Assembly: GCF_024347635.1 (NCBI RefSeq)
Contig: NZ_AP025510.1
Span: 2,852,001-2,916,000, forward strand
Origin: Vibrio tasmaniensis
GTDB lineage: Bacteria; Pseudomonadota; Gammaproteobacteria; Enterobacterales; Vibrionaceae
Length of the DNA: 64,000 nucleotides
Reading direction: 5' to 3'
The notes beneath the pieces were generated by a model. The model was not told the DNA's origin and did not search any database. It worked only from the letters and a program-made list of their open reading frames with translations. This document shows, one piece after another, positions 18,702 through 26,661 of this stretch (positions are counted from its first letter, which is position 1; each line of letters starts with the position of its first letter). The position numbers and the translations under genes are program-made.

Positions 18702-19258
18702 TAGTAATTACCTCGATAGGCATCGAGCACAATAGGAGGCTGATTTAAGGCTGTAATCCTAAGGTTTATTCTTTTGAGTCGATCAACAGTTTGGTACGTC
18801 ACATCAATATCTAGTCGGTAGTTGCTGTAAGTTGTAGCACCATTCTCGCCCAATAATAGGTTAAGGTCTTGACACCCGTTAGCTGCACCAGGCTCCCAAC
18901 ACCCATCATAGTCATCGACATCATTGTATAGAGCAATATCAGCCTCTTCTGGACCAAAGTTAGCCTGTTGTGTGCAAGTGGCTTGAGCTGTTCCAGCAGC
19001 AGCCCCTTCACCACATCTCACCTCCCCGCCATCAAAGTCGCTATTCTCATCGAACCCTCGAGCAAGAATCATCGACATAACACTCTGCCCTAACGCGGCT
19101 GAACGGGTTTGATAATGAGGGTCGCCAGAGCGGCTAATCTGAGGCGCTAAAAAGTTTATGATGGTCATCATGGCAAGCCCCATAACCACGATCACAACGA
19201 CACTTTCAATTAATGTGAAACCACGTTCTTTTGCAGGTGATTTATGAATGGTGTTCAT
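18701..19258 (-). CDS. mshD: MSHA minor pilin MshD
   Basis: This prepilin-type protein of about 185 residues has a leader ending in KERG and a mature start FTLIESVVVIVVMGLAMMTI with Glu +5. The rest is a globular head with several cysteines (CGEGAAAG, CTQQ, CWEPG, CQDL). The start is the ATG at 19258, which overlaps the mshC stop as ATGA. A GTG two codons upstream is the alternative. The gene order mshC-mshD-mshO-mshP-mshQ is that of V. cholerae. Confidence 0.92.
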   Translation of the reverse strand: MNTIHKSPAKERGFTLIESVVVIVVMGLAMMTIINFLAPQISRSGDPHYQTRSAALGQSVMSMILARGFDENSDFDGGEVRCGEGAAAGTAQATCTQQANFGPEEADIALYNDVDDYDGCWEPGAANGCQDLNLLLGENGATTYSNYRLDIDVTYQTVDRLKRINLRITALNQPPIVLDAYRGNY

Positions 19259-19812
19259 GAGCACACCCCATTTTCGACATAACCTTGCGAGTTAATTTCC
19301 ACACGGCAGGTGTTCACATTTGAAGTAATCGTAATCACCACACCTGCTGCAACGTTAACGACAACGCCTGTAGGTGTTTCACCCGTTGTAGGGTTGCCTA
19401 ATAAATCAAAGTTAACTAGAGATAGAGGAATGGCTGGAGTGGTATTAGATGCAGCCGTTAAAGTGATCCCATTAAGCATAACCCAATCACTACTCGCTTG
19501 GCTTCGCGCGGTACAGCTCACTTCGGAACCGATACAATTGCCAACGATAGCGAGAATAAAATTGCTCTCTCCAACGACGGACCCAAGGTCCACATTGGAC
19601 TGCATACGATTCACTTGAACTTGGCGGACAACAGAAGTTACTTGCTCTTGAGCGGCAAAGGCAGCAAAACTATCCCTTCCGGAAAGACGGCTAGCAGCGT
19701 AGGCAGAGACAATCGCGATCAACAAGATCACAATGATTAACTCGACTAAAGTAAAACCTTGTTGCTGAAAACCGCGGTTTATGCATGTTTTATAGAATCG
19801 ATTCACCGACAT
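19255..19812 (-). CDS. mshC: MSHA minor pilin MshC
   Basis: This minor pilin of 185 residues has a long leader (about 18 residues, ending NRGFQQQG). The mature start FTLVELIIVILLIAIVSAYA carries Glu +5. The body resembles GspH/FimT-like minor pilins and ends with a short cysteine pair (NTCRVEINSQGYVENGVC). It is the first gene after the mshA terminator, so it depends on read-through or on a separate promoter in the 134-bp gap. I did not identify a clear promoter there. Confidence 0.92.
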   Translation of the reverse strand: MSVNRFYKTCINRGFQQQGFTLVELIIVILLIAIVSAYAASRLSGRDSFAAFAAQEQVTSVVRQVQVNRMQSNVDLGSVVGESNFILAIVGNCIGSEVSCTARSQASSDWVMLNGITLTAASNTTPAIPLSLVNFDLLGNPTTGETPTGVVVNVAAGVVITITSNVNTCRVEINSQGYVENGVCS

Positions 19813-19900
19813 CCAATCCGCTAAATATTTGATAGTTTGAAGATTAAGTGTAACTCAGGGAAAGGAAGTTGTCTTTGTTACTGACCTGTATTTCAGATAG

Positions 19901-19924
19901 AAAAAAGGCCAGCAATGCTGGCCT
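19901..19924 (-). terminator. Intrinsic terminator after mshA
   Basis: On the transcribed strand, an 8-bp GC-rich stem (aggccagc paired with gctggcct, loop att) is followed directly by a run of six U. This is a textbook terminator placed between the major pilin gene and the minor pilin genes. It should give many more mshA transcripts than mshCDOPQ transcripts, matching the high stoichiometry of MshA in the fibre. Confidence 0.88.
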
Positions 19925-19946
19925 ATACATTCGTTAACTTGATTAT

Positions 19947-20468
19947 TTACTGAGCACCACAAGCTGTGCCATTAGCACCAGCTTGCAACGCGACTGTTGC
20001 AGGGGTATTTGCATCCGTAGCGGCAGTATAACGAACACACTGAGCGGTAAACCCAGTAAAACCTAGGTCGATCCATAAGTTAGTTTGAGTTGTAGCTGTT
20101 TTTTCCGATTGTAGAACAACGAATTCATTAGATAAGTCTAAGGCTTGAACGATACCTCCAAGGTTAGCTGTATCATCGCTAACTGCCGTTGGGTAGCCAA
20201 AGTGATGAGCGATACCATCAATTACCGTTCCAGGTGCGCCTGCATTAGTCCATGCTGTATAAGTTGTACCTTCAATACCACCAATAGCAGCACGTCCATA
20301 AGTTATTCCCATAGCGCCCGCAACTGCACCACGCAACCCTTCCAAAGAAGCGGTACGAGCATCATCTTGTAAGTTAAGAAAACGAGGTGCTGCAGTAACT
20401 GCAAGAATACCTAGAATAACAATTACCACCACTAGTTCTATTAGGGTGAAACCGCTTTGTTTTTTCAT
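19947..20468 (-). CDS. mshA: MSHA major pilin MshA
   Basis: This type IV major pilin has 173 residues. It has a short leader MKKQSG, cleaved before [20 protein letters not shown] (Glu +5), then the bent N-terminal helix. The alpha-beta loop begins [21 protein letters not shown]. The D-region carries a cysteine pair, in TAQCVRY and the terminal TACGAQ. Its mature tail binds mannose-containing surfaces in V. cholerae MSHA pili. It is preceded by mshB (34-bp gap) and followed by a strong terminator, as expected for a highly expressed subunit. Confidence 0.95.
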   Translation of the reverse strand: MKKQSGFTLIELVVVIVILGILAVTAAPRFLNLQDDARTASLEGLRGAVAGAMGITYGRAAIGGIEGTTYTAWTNAGAPGTVIDGIAHHFGYPTAVSDDTANLGGIVQALDLSNEFVVLQSEKTATTQTNLWIDLGFTGFTAQCVRYTAATDANTPATVALQAGANGTACGAQ

Positions 20469-20502
20469 AGTCTTTTCTCTCTATGTATATTTAAACGCAG
20501 GT

Positions 20503-21078
20503 TTACTGCAGTGTTACGGTCACACGACCAGTTCTAATCTCGTAAACGAATTGATGCTGAGTACCGCCTTCCAATTGAATGTAAGTGCAGTAGTCATTGC
20601 TATTATCCGCTTGCGCTGAATATTTGTAATTCGAACCATTAGCCACATTGGTTAATGTTCCAACTTTAGGAGGATTCTGAAGTAGATTTTCCATTAAATC
20701 GACACACGAAGCATCAGTCACATCATTAGACGGAGCTGAAGCTGAATTTGTGTTTATAGACCATGGGTAGCCATCTCTAAAATTAGTGCTTCCATTGCTA
20801 CTTGTTGATCTGGTTAGCCAAAAATCAACACCATCGTAATTTACAGTATTGTATGTTTCAACACCAATTCTTTCTGATGGACGAGCTTCTGCTTCCCATT
20901 GCGCTCTTGCTGAAAGTACGCCTGTCGCAAAACCACCCGCGACACCTTCAATACTGGCTTTCTTGGCTTCGTCTGTCACATCCAAGAAACGGGGTAAAGC
21001 TGCAACAGCTAATAAACCCACAACAACAATCACTATGACTAACTCGACTAGGGAGAAACCCTTTTGATTTTTAAGCAC
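20503..21078 (-). CDS. mshB: MSHA pilin-like protein MshB
   Basis: This pilin-like subunit of 191 residues sits next to MshA. The leader MLKNQKG precedes FSLVELVIVIVVVGLLAVAA with Glu +5, followed by PRFLDVTDEAKKASIEGVAGG, which parallels the MshA helix. It was probably formed by duplication of mshA. A disulfide-type cysteine pair is visible (ASCVDL and DYCTYI). The start is GTG at 21078 with agg 6 bases upstream. A near-consensus -10 (TATAAT) lies about 30 bp upstream, so mshB-mshA probably have their own promoter. Confidence 0.93.
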   Translation of the reverse strand: MLKNQKGFSLVELVIVIVVVGLLAVAALPRFLDVTDEAKKASIEGVAGGFATGVLSARAQWEAEARPSERIGVETYNTVNYDGVDFWLTRSTSSNGSTNFRDGYPWSINTNSASAPSNDVTDASCVDLMENLLQNPPKVGTLTNVANGSNYKYSAQADNSNDYCTYIQLEGGTQHQFVYEIRTGRVTVTLQ

Positions 21079-21109
21079 TTTCTACCTACTCATCTAATTG
21101 CTAATGCGC

Positions 21110-21115
21110 ATTATA
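21110..21115 (-). promoter_or_regulatory. -10 element of a probable mshBA promoter
   Basis: A perfect TATAAT on the minus strand lies 32 bases before the mshB GTG, inside the 79-bp mshF-mshB gap. No strong -35 hexamer stands 16-18 bases upstream. Activity may rely on the TG bases next to the -10 or on an activator. A promoter upstream of mshB has been reported for V. cholerae, which fits. Confidence 0.5.
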
Positions 21116-21157
21116 CATTTGACCATGCATAAAACCATAAAAACAGCGCCAATACGT

Positions 21158-21613
21158 TCACAAGGCCAATATATTGACTTTGACACTAAATCTTTCTTTT
21201 TTAAGTAATATATCTATCTGATACTTATCACTATAATGATAACGGCAATGAAAGTGTATGTTATCACTTTTGTCTTCAATATTTGGAGAACTTAGACCTA
21301 AAATACGCCCCTTTGGATACAATTGCTCCAACCAATAACCGCAATTTCGAGCCGAGTCTTGAATTGGCATAACCCACCCCGTTCTGCTGTAAGTCTTTGG
21401 CTGTTTCGCATCATTCTTTTGCTCCACACCAGATAACAAATACTGCTGTTTGAACAAATTCGCTTGCTCAAGAATTCGCTTGCTCGCAACGATTAATGCC
21501 GTGTTCGTTGCTTCTTCTTCTACTGTTTTCCATACAGAAAGCAATCCCATCACGAGAAAAAGAATAACCGCAACCCAAATAACAAAACGTGAGCGCTGTA
21601 GGTTATTCAGCAT
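21158..21613 (-). CDS. mshF: MSHA biogenesis protein MshF
   Basis: This small bitopic protein of 151 residues has one N-terminal membrane segment (RFVIWVAVILFLVMGLLSVW). An amphipathic helix (about 30-60) and a compact periplasmic domain follow. No enzymatic motif is visible, and its role in MSHA assembly is not established. It starts 3 bases after mshG ends and is followed by the mshB promoter gap, so it is probably the last gene of the mshI-to-mshF assembly unit. Confidence 0.85.
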   Translation of the reverse strand: MLNNLQRSRFVIWVAVILFLVMGLLSVWKTVEEEATNTALIVASKRILEQANLFKQQYLLSGVEQKNDAKQPKTYSRTGWVMPIQDSARNCGYWLEQLYPKGRILGLSSPNIEDKSDNIHFHCRYHYSDKYQIDILLKKERFSVKVNILAL

Positions 21614-21616
21614 CCC

Positions 21617-22840
21617 CTAACCTTTGATTGCATCCAGCATTCCCCACATTGGCAAGAAAATACCCAGAGCTAAAACCAGCACCATTCCCGCAACGATGGT
21701 CAACAGAATAGGTTCAATTCTAGCGGTTAACGTTTTTAGATCGTAATCAACCTCTCGGTCGTAAAAATCCGCGACTTCGAGCAACAATTCATCAATACGA
21801 CCCGTTTCTTCACCCACAGAAATCATTTGTATCACGAGTGGTGTGAAAATTTCGCTGTTAATCGCGGTAGAAGAAACGGTACTTCCCGCTTCTATTGCCG
21901 ATTTCATACCTTGAACACGAAGTTCTAAAAAACGATTGTCCAAAGCTTCAGCCGATAGCGATAACGATTGGTTAAGCGGTACACCTGCTTTTAGCATCAA
22001 AGCAAAAGTACGTGAGAAGCGCGACAATAGAGCTCGATTGACCACCCCACCAATCACTGGCATTTTTAAACGCAGCTGATCCCACTTCTCCCACCCCTTA
22101 TCAGTCTTAACCCATGCTTTAAAAGCAAAAACAAGACCAAAGATTACTCCGAGCATTAACCCCCAGTAATTAACAAAGAACTCAGACATCCCCATTAAGA
22201 TACGGGTTGGTAGCGGCAAGTCGACGCCAAAACGCGCGAACATACTCGAAAACTGAGGAATCACGAATATATTCAAGACAAACATAGCGATGGTAATAAA
22301 AGTAATCACGAACGTTGGGTAACGCATTGCCGTTTTGATTCGCTTTCGAGTTTCAACCTCTTGTTCGTAGTATCCAGCCAGTTGTAACAATGCCTGGTCT
22401 AAACGACCGGTATTTTCACCAACACTGATCATCGATACAAACAATGAACTAAATACCTTAGGGTGCATTTGCATCGATGCCGCTAACCCACGACCATTTG
22501 TAAGTTCAGCGACCACTTCTTCAAGTGCTACTTTCAATTGCTTATTTTCACAATGTTGAGTTAACCCTTTCATCGATCTTAATAGCGGAACGCCCGCCTT
22601 AGTTAAACTATATAGCTGTCGACAAAACAGAACCAATACCTCTAAAGGCACATTCGGAGAGAACAGGCTAGATACATCCATATCCAGGATTGAACCGCCA
22701 CTTTTTCCAAGTTTAATCGAAGTTGGAATGATCCCTTTACTCATCAAGCTGTCAGCAGCAAGATCTTCGTTATTCGCATCCAACTGGCCTGTCACTTGAC
22801 TGCCATCAGAACTGCGACCTACATAACGATAAGTTGGCAT
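21617..22840 (-). CDS. mshG: MSHA inner-membrane platform protein MshG
   Basis: This is a PilC/GspF-family polytopic protein of 407 residues that forms the inner-membrane platform on which the extension ATPase acts. It has two homologous T2SSF domains, one at about 70-190 (LVLFCRQLYSLTKAGVPLLRSM) and one at about 275-395 (LLSRFSRTFALMLKAGVPL). The repeated E-N/E-T-G-R motifs (ISVGENTGRLDQAL and ISVGEETGRIDELL) are intact. The membrane helices lie near 170-190, 225-245 and 380-400. It follows mshE after 12 bp. Confidence 0.95.
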   Translation of the reverse strand: MPTYRYVGRSSDGSQVTGQLDANNEDLAADSLMSKGIIPTSIKLGKSGGSILDMDVSSLFSPNVPLEVLVLFCRQLYSLTKAGVPLLRSMKGLTQHCENKQLKVALEEVVAELTNGRGLAASMQMHPKVFSSLFVSMISVGENTGRLDQALLQLAGYYEQEVETRKRIKTAMRYPTFVITFITIAMFVLNIFVIPQFSSMFARFGVDLPLPTRILMGMSEFFVNYWGLMLGVIFGLVFAFKAWVKTDKGWEKWDQLRLKMPVIGGVVNRALLSRFSRTFALMLKAGVPLNQSLSLSAEALDNRFLELRVQGMKSAIEAGSTVSSTAINSEIFTPLVIQMISVGEETGRIDELLLEVADFYDREVDYDLKTLTARIEPILLTIVAGMVLVLALGIFLPMWGMLDAIKG

Positions 22841-22852
22841 ATCACTCTACCC

Positions 22853-24577
22853 CTACAGATAAATTGGATCAGTGGCACCAGAAGCATCGCCTTCGCCAAG
22901 GTTCATTACCTCATCAAAACTCACAACACCCTGCATGGCCAATTCCATCGCAGAAGCTAACAGCGGTTTGTAGTTTTCAGACTGCCTTGCCGTTTGAGCA
23001 AAACCAACGGCATCATTGGCTCTAAGCGCATCCATCATAGGTTGATCGAGCTCCAACATTTCAAACACACCAATACGCCCACTGTAGCCAGTCAAATTAC
23101 AATTTTGACAACCACGTCCTTTCATAAATGGCGTACCTAGCTGGTTTGGGAAACGGACACTCAACCATTGCTTACGCGCTTCATCCAGCTCATCATCAAC
23201 CTTGCAATCAGTACATACCTTACGAACTAACCGCTGCGCGACCACGGCTCGAACAGCACTTGCTACCAGATAACCCGGAGCCCCCATGTCCATCATACGC
23301 AATGCGCTATCTACTGCATCGTTGGTATGCAGAGTACTTAACACTAAGTGACCGGTAAGTGCCGCTCTCAAACCAATTTCAACGGTTTCGTGATCTCGCA
23401 TCTCACCAATAAGAATGATATCCGGGTCCTGACGTAGGAAGGTTCTCAAAATCGTTGAGAAGTTGAGATTAATCTTAGGGTTTACCTGAACCTGATTCAC
23501 ACGAGGAAGACGGTATTCTACAGGGTCTTCAGCGGTAATGATCTTTTTACCCGGTTCGTTTAATTCACTTAACGCACCGTATAGAGTGGTTGTTTTACCT
23601 GAGCCCGTAGGCCCGGTGACGAGGATCATGCCATGTGGGCGGCGTAATTGATGACGAAGACGAACGAGCAAATCACTCGGAATGCCTGACAACTCCAATT
23701 TACGTAGACCAGCCGATTGATTAAGCAAACGCATAACCACTGACTCACCGTGCTGTACTGGCATAGTCGACATACGAATATCGACCGATTGACCTTTAAC
23801 GCGAATATTAAAGCGACCATCTTGAGGCAGTCGTTTCTCTGAAATGTCAAGGTTAGCCATCAGCTTCAAACGCAAAACCAATGCAGAAGCAATATTCACT
23901 TCATTCAACAACGTTTCATGCAGAACACCATCAATACGCTGACGCAAACGTAATACGTTTGAATCTGGTTCAATATGAATATCAGACGCACCAACTTGAA
24001 TAGCATCTTCAAACAGCGAGTTTACTAGCTTAACAACCGTAACTTCGTCGCTGTCTTCTTCAGCGATATCAAAATCAAAGGCTTCATTAACTTTATGCTC
24101 AGCATGAAGCTGCTCAGCAAATGAGGCAATCTCTTTGGTTCTTCGGTAATAACGGTCGAAACCATCAACTAATTGTCTCTCTTGTGCGACGACAAATTCG
24201 AGTGCGTAGTCGCCTAGTTGACTCAGCAAAGATTCTTGGGCAAACAGATCGGCAGGATCACTCATTGCAACACGTAATGTGTCACCTTGACGCCCAATGA
24301 CCAAAGCACGAAGGCGGCGAGCATGAACCTCAGGTAAAAGCTGCACAGCTTCGACGTCAACGTTAGCTCGGCTAATATCAATAAGAGGAATAGCAAGCTG
24401 TTGCGACAAGAAACTGAGCATTTGCTGCTCTGATAAAAAGCCAAGCTCGATCAGTGCATCACCAAGCTTACGGCCTGTCCTTTTTTGAGCGGCCAGAGCT
24501 TGTTCAACTTGTTCCTCAGTAATGATGCCCTCTTCTACGAGCAAATCACCGAGCCTTTTTCTTAATCTAATTTGCAT
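22853..24577 (-). CDS. mshE: MSHA pilus extension ATPase MshE
   Basis: This GspE/PilB-type hexameric ATPase of 574 residues powers MSHA extension. Two tandem N-terminal MshEN motifs are visible: KRLGDLLVEEGIITEEQ near residues 7-32, and RKLGDALIELGFLSEQQ near residues 34-60. V. cholerae MshE is the prototype of this c-di-GMP-binding fold. The Walker A is GPTGSGKTTT with K328. The Walker B region is ILIGEMRDHETVEIGL. A four-cysteine zinc site (CTDC and CQNC) lies near 460-510. It overlaps mshN by 11 bp and precedes mshG. Activity is therefore probably set by the second messenger, linking surface attachment to c-di-GMP. Confidence 0.97.
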   Translation of the reverse strand: MQIRLRKRLGDLLVEEGIITEEQVEQALAAQKRTGRKLGDALIELGFLSEQQMLSFLSQQLAIPLIDISRANVDVEAVQLLPEVHARRLRALVIGRQGDTLRVAMSDPADLFAQESLLSQLGDYALEFVVAQERQLVDGFDRYYRRTKEIASFAEQLHAEHKVNEAFDFDIAEEDSDEVTVVKLVNSLFEDAIQVGASDIHIEPDSNVLRLRQRIDGVLHETLLNEVNIASALVLRLKLMANLDISEKRLPQDGRFNIRVKGQSVDIRMSTMPVQHGESVVMRLLNQSAGLRKLELSGIPSDLLVRLRHQLRRPHGMILVTGPTGSGKTTTLYGALSELNEPGKKIITAEDPVEYRLPRVNQVQVNPKINLNFSTILRTFLRQDPDIILIGEMRDHETVEIGLRAALTGHLVLSTLHTNDAVDSALRMMDMGAPGYLVASAVRAVVAQRLVRKVCTDCKVDDELDEARKQWLSVRFPNQLGTPFMKGRGCQNCNLTGYSGRIGVFEMLELDQPMMDALRANDAVGFAQTARQSENYKPLLASAMELAMQGVVSFDEVMNLGEGDASGATDPIYL

Positions 24578-25763
24578 CGCTACTCTCCTCTAAAGCATTG
24601 ATTATCTTTAAACGGTCACGAACAAAGCCTTGCGACTGAGATGAGATCCCAACTCTAACCAATGCTCCTTGGTATGATTGCTTTGCAGCCATAAAATCAA
24701 GCTGACGTTCTTGCTGAATTGCTAAACCTAACCACCAGCGAGCATTCTCTGAATCGACCTCAGTCAATTTTTGGTAGCTCTCTAACGCAATACCTTCTTG
24801 TTGAGACTTTTGACTTAATGCAGCACGCATTGCTAAGTAGTCTTGAGTTGGACTCGGCGGTAAGTGTATTAATGGACTCAAAGCAGCTTCCGCTTGATTG
24901 GCTTTCACAAGTAGCTTCGATAAACCTAGGCGCAGTTTTTCACTGTTGATATTGAGTTTGATACCCGACTGAAATAGCTCATACGCTTTGCGAGTATCAC
25001 CTTTACCAAAATAGAGAATGGCTAGTTTCTGACGGACATCTTCATTTCTTGGATCATAACGGAGCGCTTCGTTATAACCTTTCAACGCACCAGAAAGGTC
25101 GTTGGCATCAAGAGCTTTCTGAGCTCGGCCTTGAGCATTAATAGAAAGTTGTTCAGGCGTTAATTCCACCTGCTCAATCAACATTCCATTGCTTTCTGAA
25201 TCGCTAGACATTTCAGGTTGATTAGATACTGGTGTGGCATCTTTTTTAGCCACGCTAGCAACAAGCATTGGCTTTGCTACTTTTTCTTTAGGTAAACTTT
25301 GAGCTTTAGGTGCGCTTTGAGCTTTAGGTGCGCTTTGAGATTTAGGTATGGCTTGAGATTCAGGATTTACTTTAGGCTTTGTAACTGACTGAGTTGATGC
25401 AATGACTGAATCCGATTTAGCTTGAGCACTTTTTAGTATTGCCGTGTTGTGAGCCGAAAGGTTCGCTGAATCTAGCGTCACTAACTTCTTAGTCGGCGAG
25501 GACACAGGTTGAGTAACGGCCGCTTCAGACATACCTTCCGAACTGTCAATAAAAGAAACTTGTCTATCTCGAGTTGATATTGAGTTATCGACAGCTGGGC
25601 CTTGTGATATAGCCCAGCCCCCCAGGGCCAAGCTAAGCGTAAAGCCTGCGACTACCCAAACCAATGGAGAGCGTGTTTTTACTTTAGGTACCACCGCAGC
25701 TTCAATCGATGCTGTTGACTCTTTTTTTGCCAATTCAGACAAGGCGTTATTAATGACGCTCAT
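24567..25763 (-). CDS. mshN: MSHA biogenesis protein MshN (TPR protein)
   Basis: This 398-residue protein has one membrane helix near residues 30-50 (VWVVAGFTLSLALGGWAI). A long Ser/Pro/Lys/Gln-rich periplasmic linker follows, then tetratricopeptide-like repeats from about residue 210 (AQKALDANDLSGALKGYNEALRYDP, shown in part). It probably acts as a periplasmic assembly or pilotin-like factor for the secretin. The ATG at 25763 is chosen (MSVINNALSEL), two bases after the mshM stop. An in-frame start six codons upstream would lie inside mshM. The linker contains an 18-bp tandem repeat. Confidence 0.9.
   Translation of the reverse strand: MSVINNALSELAKKESTASIEAAVVPKVKTRSPLVWVVAGFTLSLALGGWAISQGPAVDNSISTRDRQVSFIDSSEGMSEAAVTQPVSSPTKKLVTLDSANLSAHNTAILKSAQAKSDSVIASTQSVTKPKVNPESQAIPKSQSAPKAQSAPKAQSLPKEKVAKPMLVASVAKKDATPVSNQPEMSSDSESNGMLIEQVELTPEQLSINAQGRAQKALDANDLSGALKGYNEALRYDPRNEDVRQKLAILYFGKGDTRKAYELFQSGIKLNINSEKLRLGLSKLLVKANQAEAALSPLIHLPPSPTQDYLAMRAALSQKSQQEGIALESYQKLTEVDSENARWWLGLAIQQERQLDFMAAKQSYQGALVRVGISSQSQGFVRDRLKIINALEESSDAN
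25297..25350 (-). repeat. 18-bp tandem repeat in the MshN linker
   Basis: Units of 18 bp at 25297-25314 and 25315-25332 are identical, and the unit at 25333-25350 differs at three bases. Further decayed copies may follow. They encode the hexapeptide series IPKSQS, APKAQS, APKAQS and LPKEK. The number of copies could change by slippage and would alter linker length without a frameshift. Confidence 0.85.
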
Positions 25764-25765
25764 AA

Positions 25766-26605
25766 TTAGTTCCAACCCCACAGCATTGGCGTTTTAAATT
25801 TAGGTTTACACACATCGTATGTTTCATGCATTGCAGCAAAGAGATGTTGGTTTTCTATATTTTTTTTATCTTCACTAAAAGCAAGCAACAAAGCTTTATG
25901 ACACAATTGGTTGATCAACCTTGGGATACCCAAAGAAGATCGCCATATTGCTTTTTTATGGCTCAGGCTAAAGGGAGCATATTTGCCACCAGATTTAGCG
26001 ATCCGGTTATCAATGTAAGCGACCGTTTCATCGAGAGTAAGCGGTCTCAGTGTCGAACTAAATGTGATTCTTTGACGAAATTGCCTTAGATGATAAGCCT
26101 CTAATCGAGCATCCAATTCCGGCTGCCCTAATAGAACAATTTGCAGCAGCTTTTTATCTTCGGTTTCTAAGTTACCAAACAACCTTAAGGTCTCTAGAGC
26201 TTCATCTGACAACGCCTGAGCCTCATCAAGAAGCGCAACCACTCGTAAACCTGAGTTGTGCAATTCAATAAGCTTGTGTTGAATGTTATCCACTAAGGTG
26301 GCTTCATTATTGGTAATCAAACCAAGCTCTTTAGCCACAGCTTGTCGTAAGTCAGCCCCAGATAGCACTGGGTTAGGCAGGTAGATTAAAGCCGTACAAT
26401 CATTAAGATGATTGACCAACATTCGGCACACCATGGTTTTTCCCGTGCCGACCTCCCCTGTAACCTTAACTACCCCCTCGCCCATTTCTAACGCAGAAAT
26501 GACCGTTTGAATCGCCTCAAAGTGAGGGGCTAAACCATAAAAAAAATCGGTATTCGGCGTTAACGTAAATGGTAGCTGTTCAAAATCAAAATGAGCTTGA
26601 TACAT
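25766..26605 (-). CDS. mshM: MSHA biogenesis ATPase MshM (ExeA-like)
   Basis: This AAA+ ATPase of 279 residues is related to ExeA/GspA. It opens with the family start MYQAHFDFEQLPFTLTPNTDFFY. The Walker A is VTGEVGTGKTMVCRML near residue 50 and the Walker B is VVALLDEAQAL near residue 125. A sensor-like LQIVLLGQPELDARL and an arginine-rich RQRITFSSTLRPL follow. ExeA-type proteins help the secretin cross peptidoglycan. Adjacent mshL (secretin, 56-bp gap) and mshN support a secretin-assembly role. Unlike ExeA it has no C-terminal membrane or peptidoglycan-binding domain, so mshN may supply that part (inference). Confidence 0.93.
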   Translation of the reverse strand: MYQAHFDFEQLPFTLTPNTDFFYGLAPHFEAIQTVISALEMGEGVVKVTGEVGTGKTMVCRMLVNHLNDCTALIYLPNPVLSGADLRQAVAKELGLITNNEATLVDNIQHKLIELHNSGLRVVALLDEAQALSDEALETLRLFGNLETEDKKLLQIVLLGQPELDARLEAYHLRQFRQRITFSSTLRPLTLDETVAYIDNRIAKSGGKYAPFSLSHKKAIWRSSLGIPRLINQLCHKALLLAFSEDKKNIENQHLFAAMHETYDVCKPKFKTPMLWGWN

Positions 26606-26661
26606 AACATGACCTAGCTTAGTAATTCACTACCAATCTGCATTGATAAAGTGAGTGGTTA

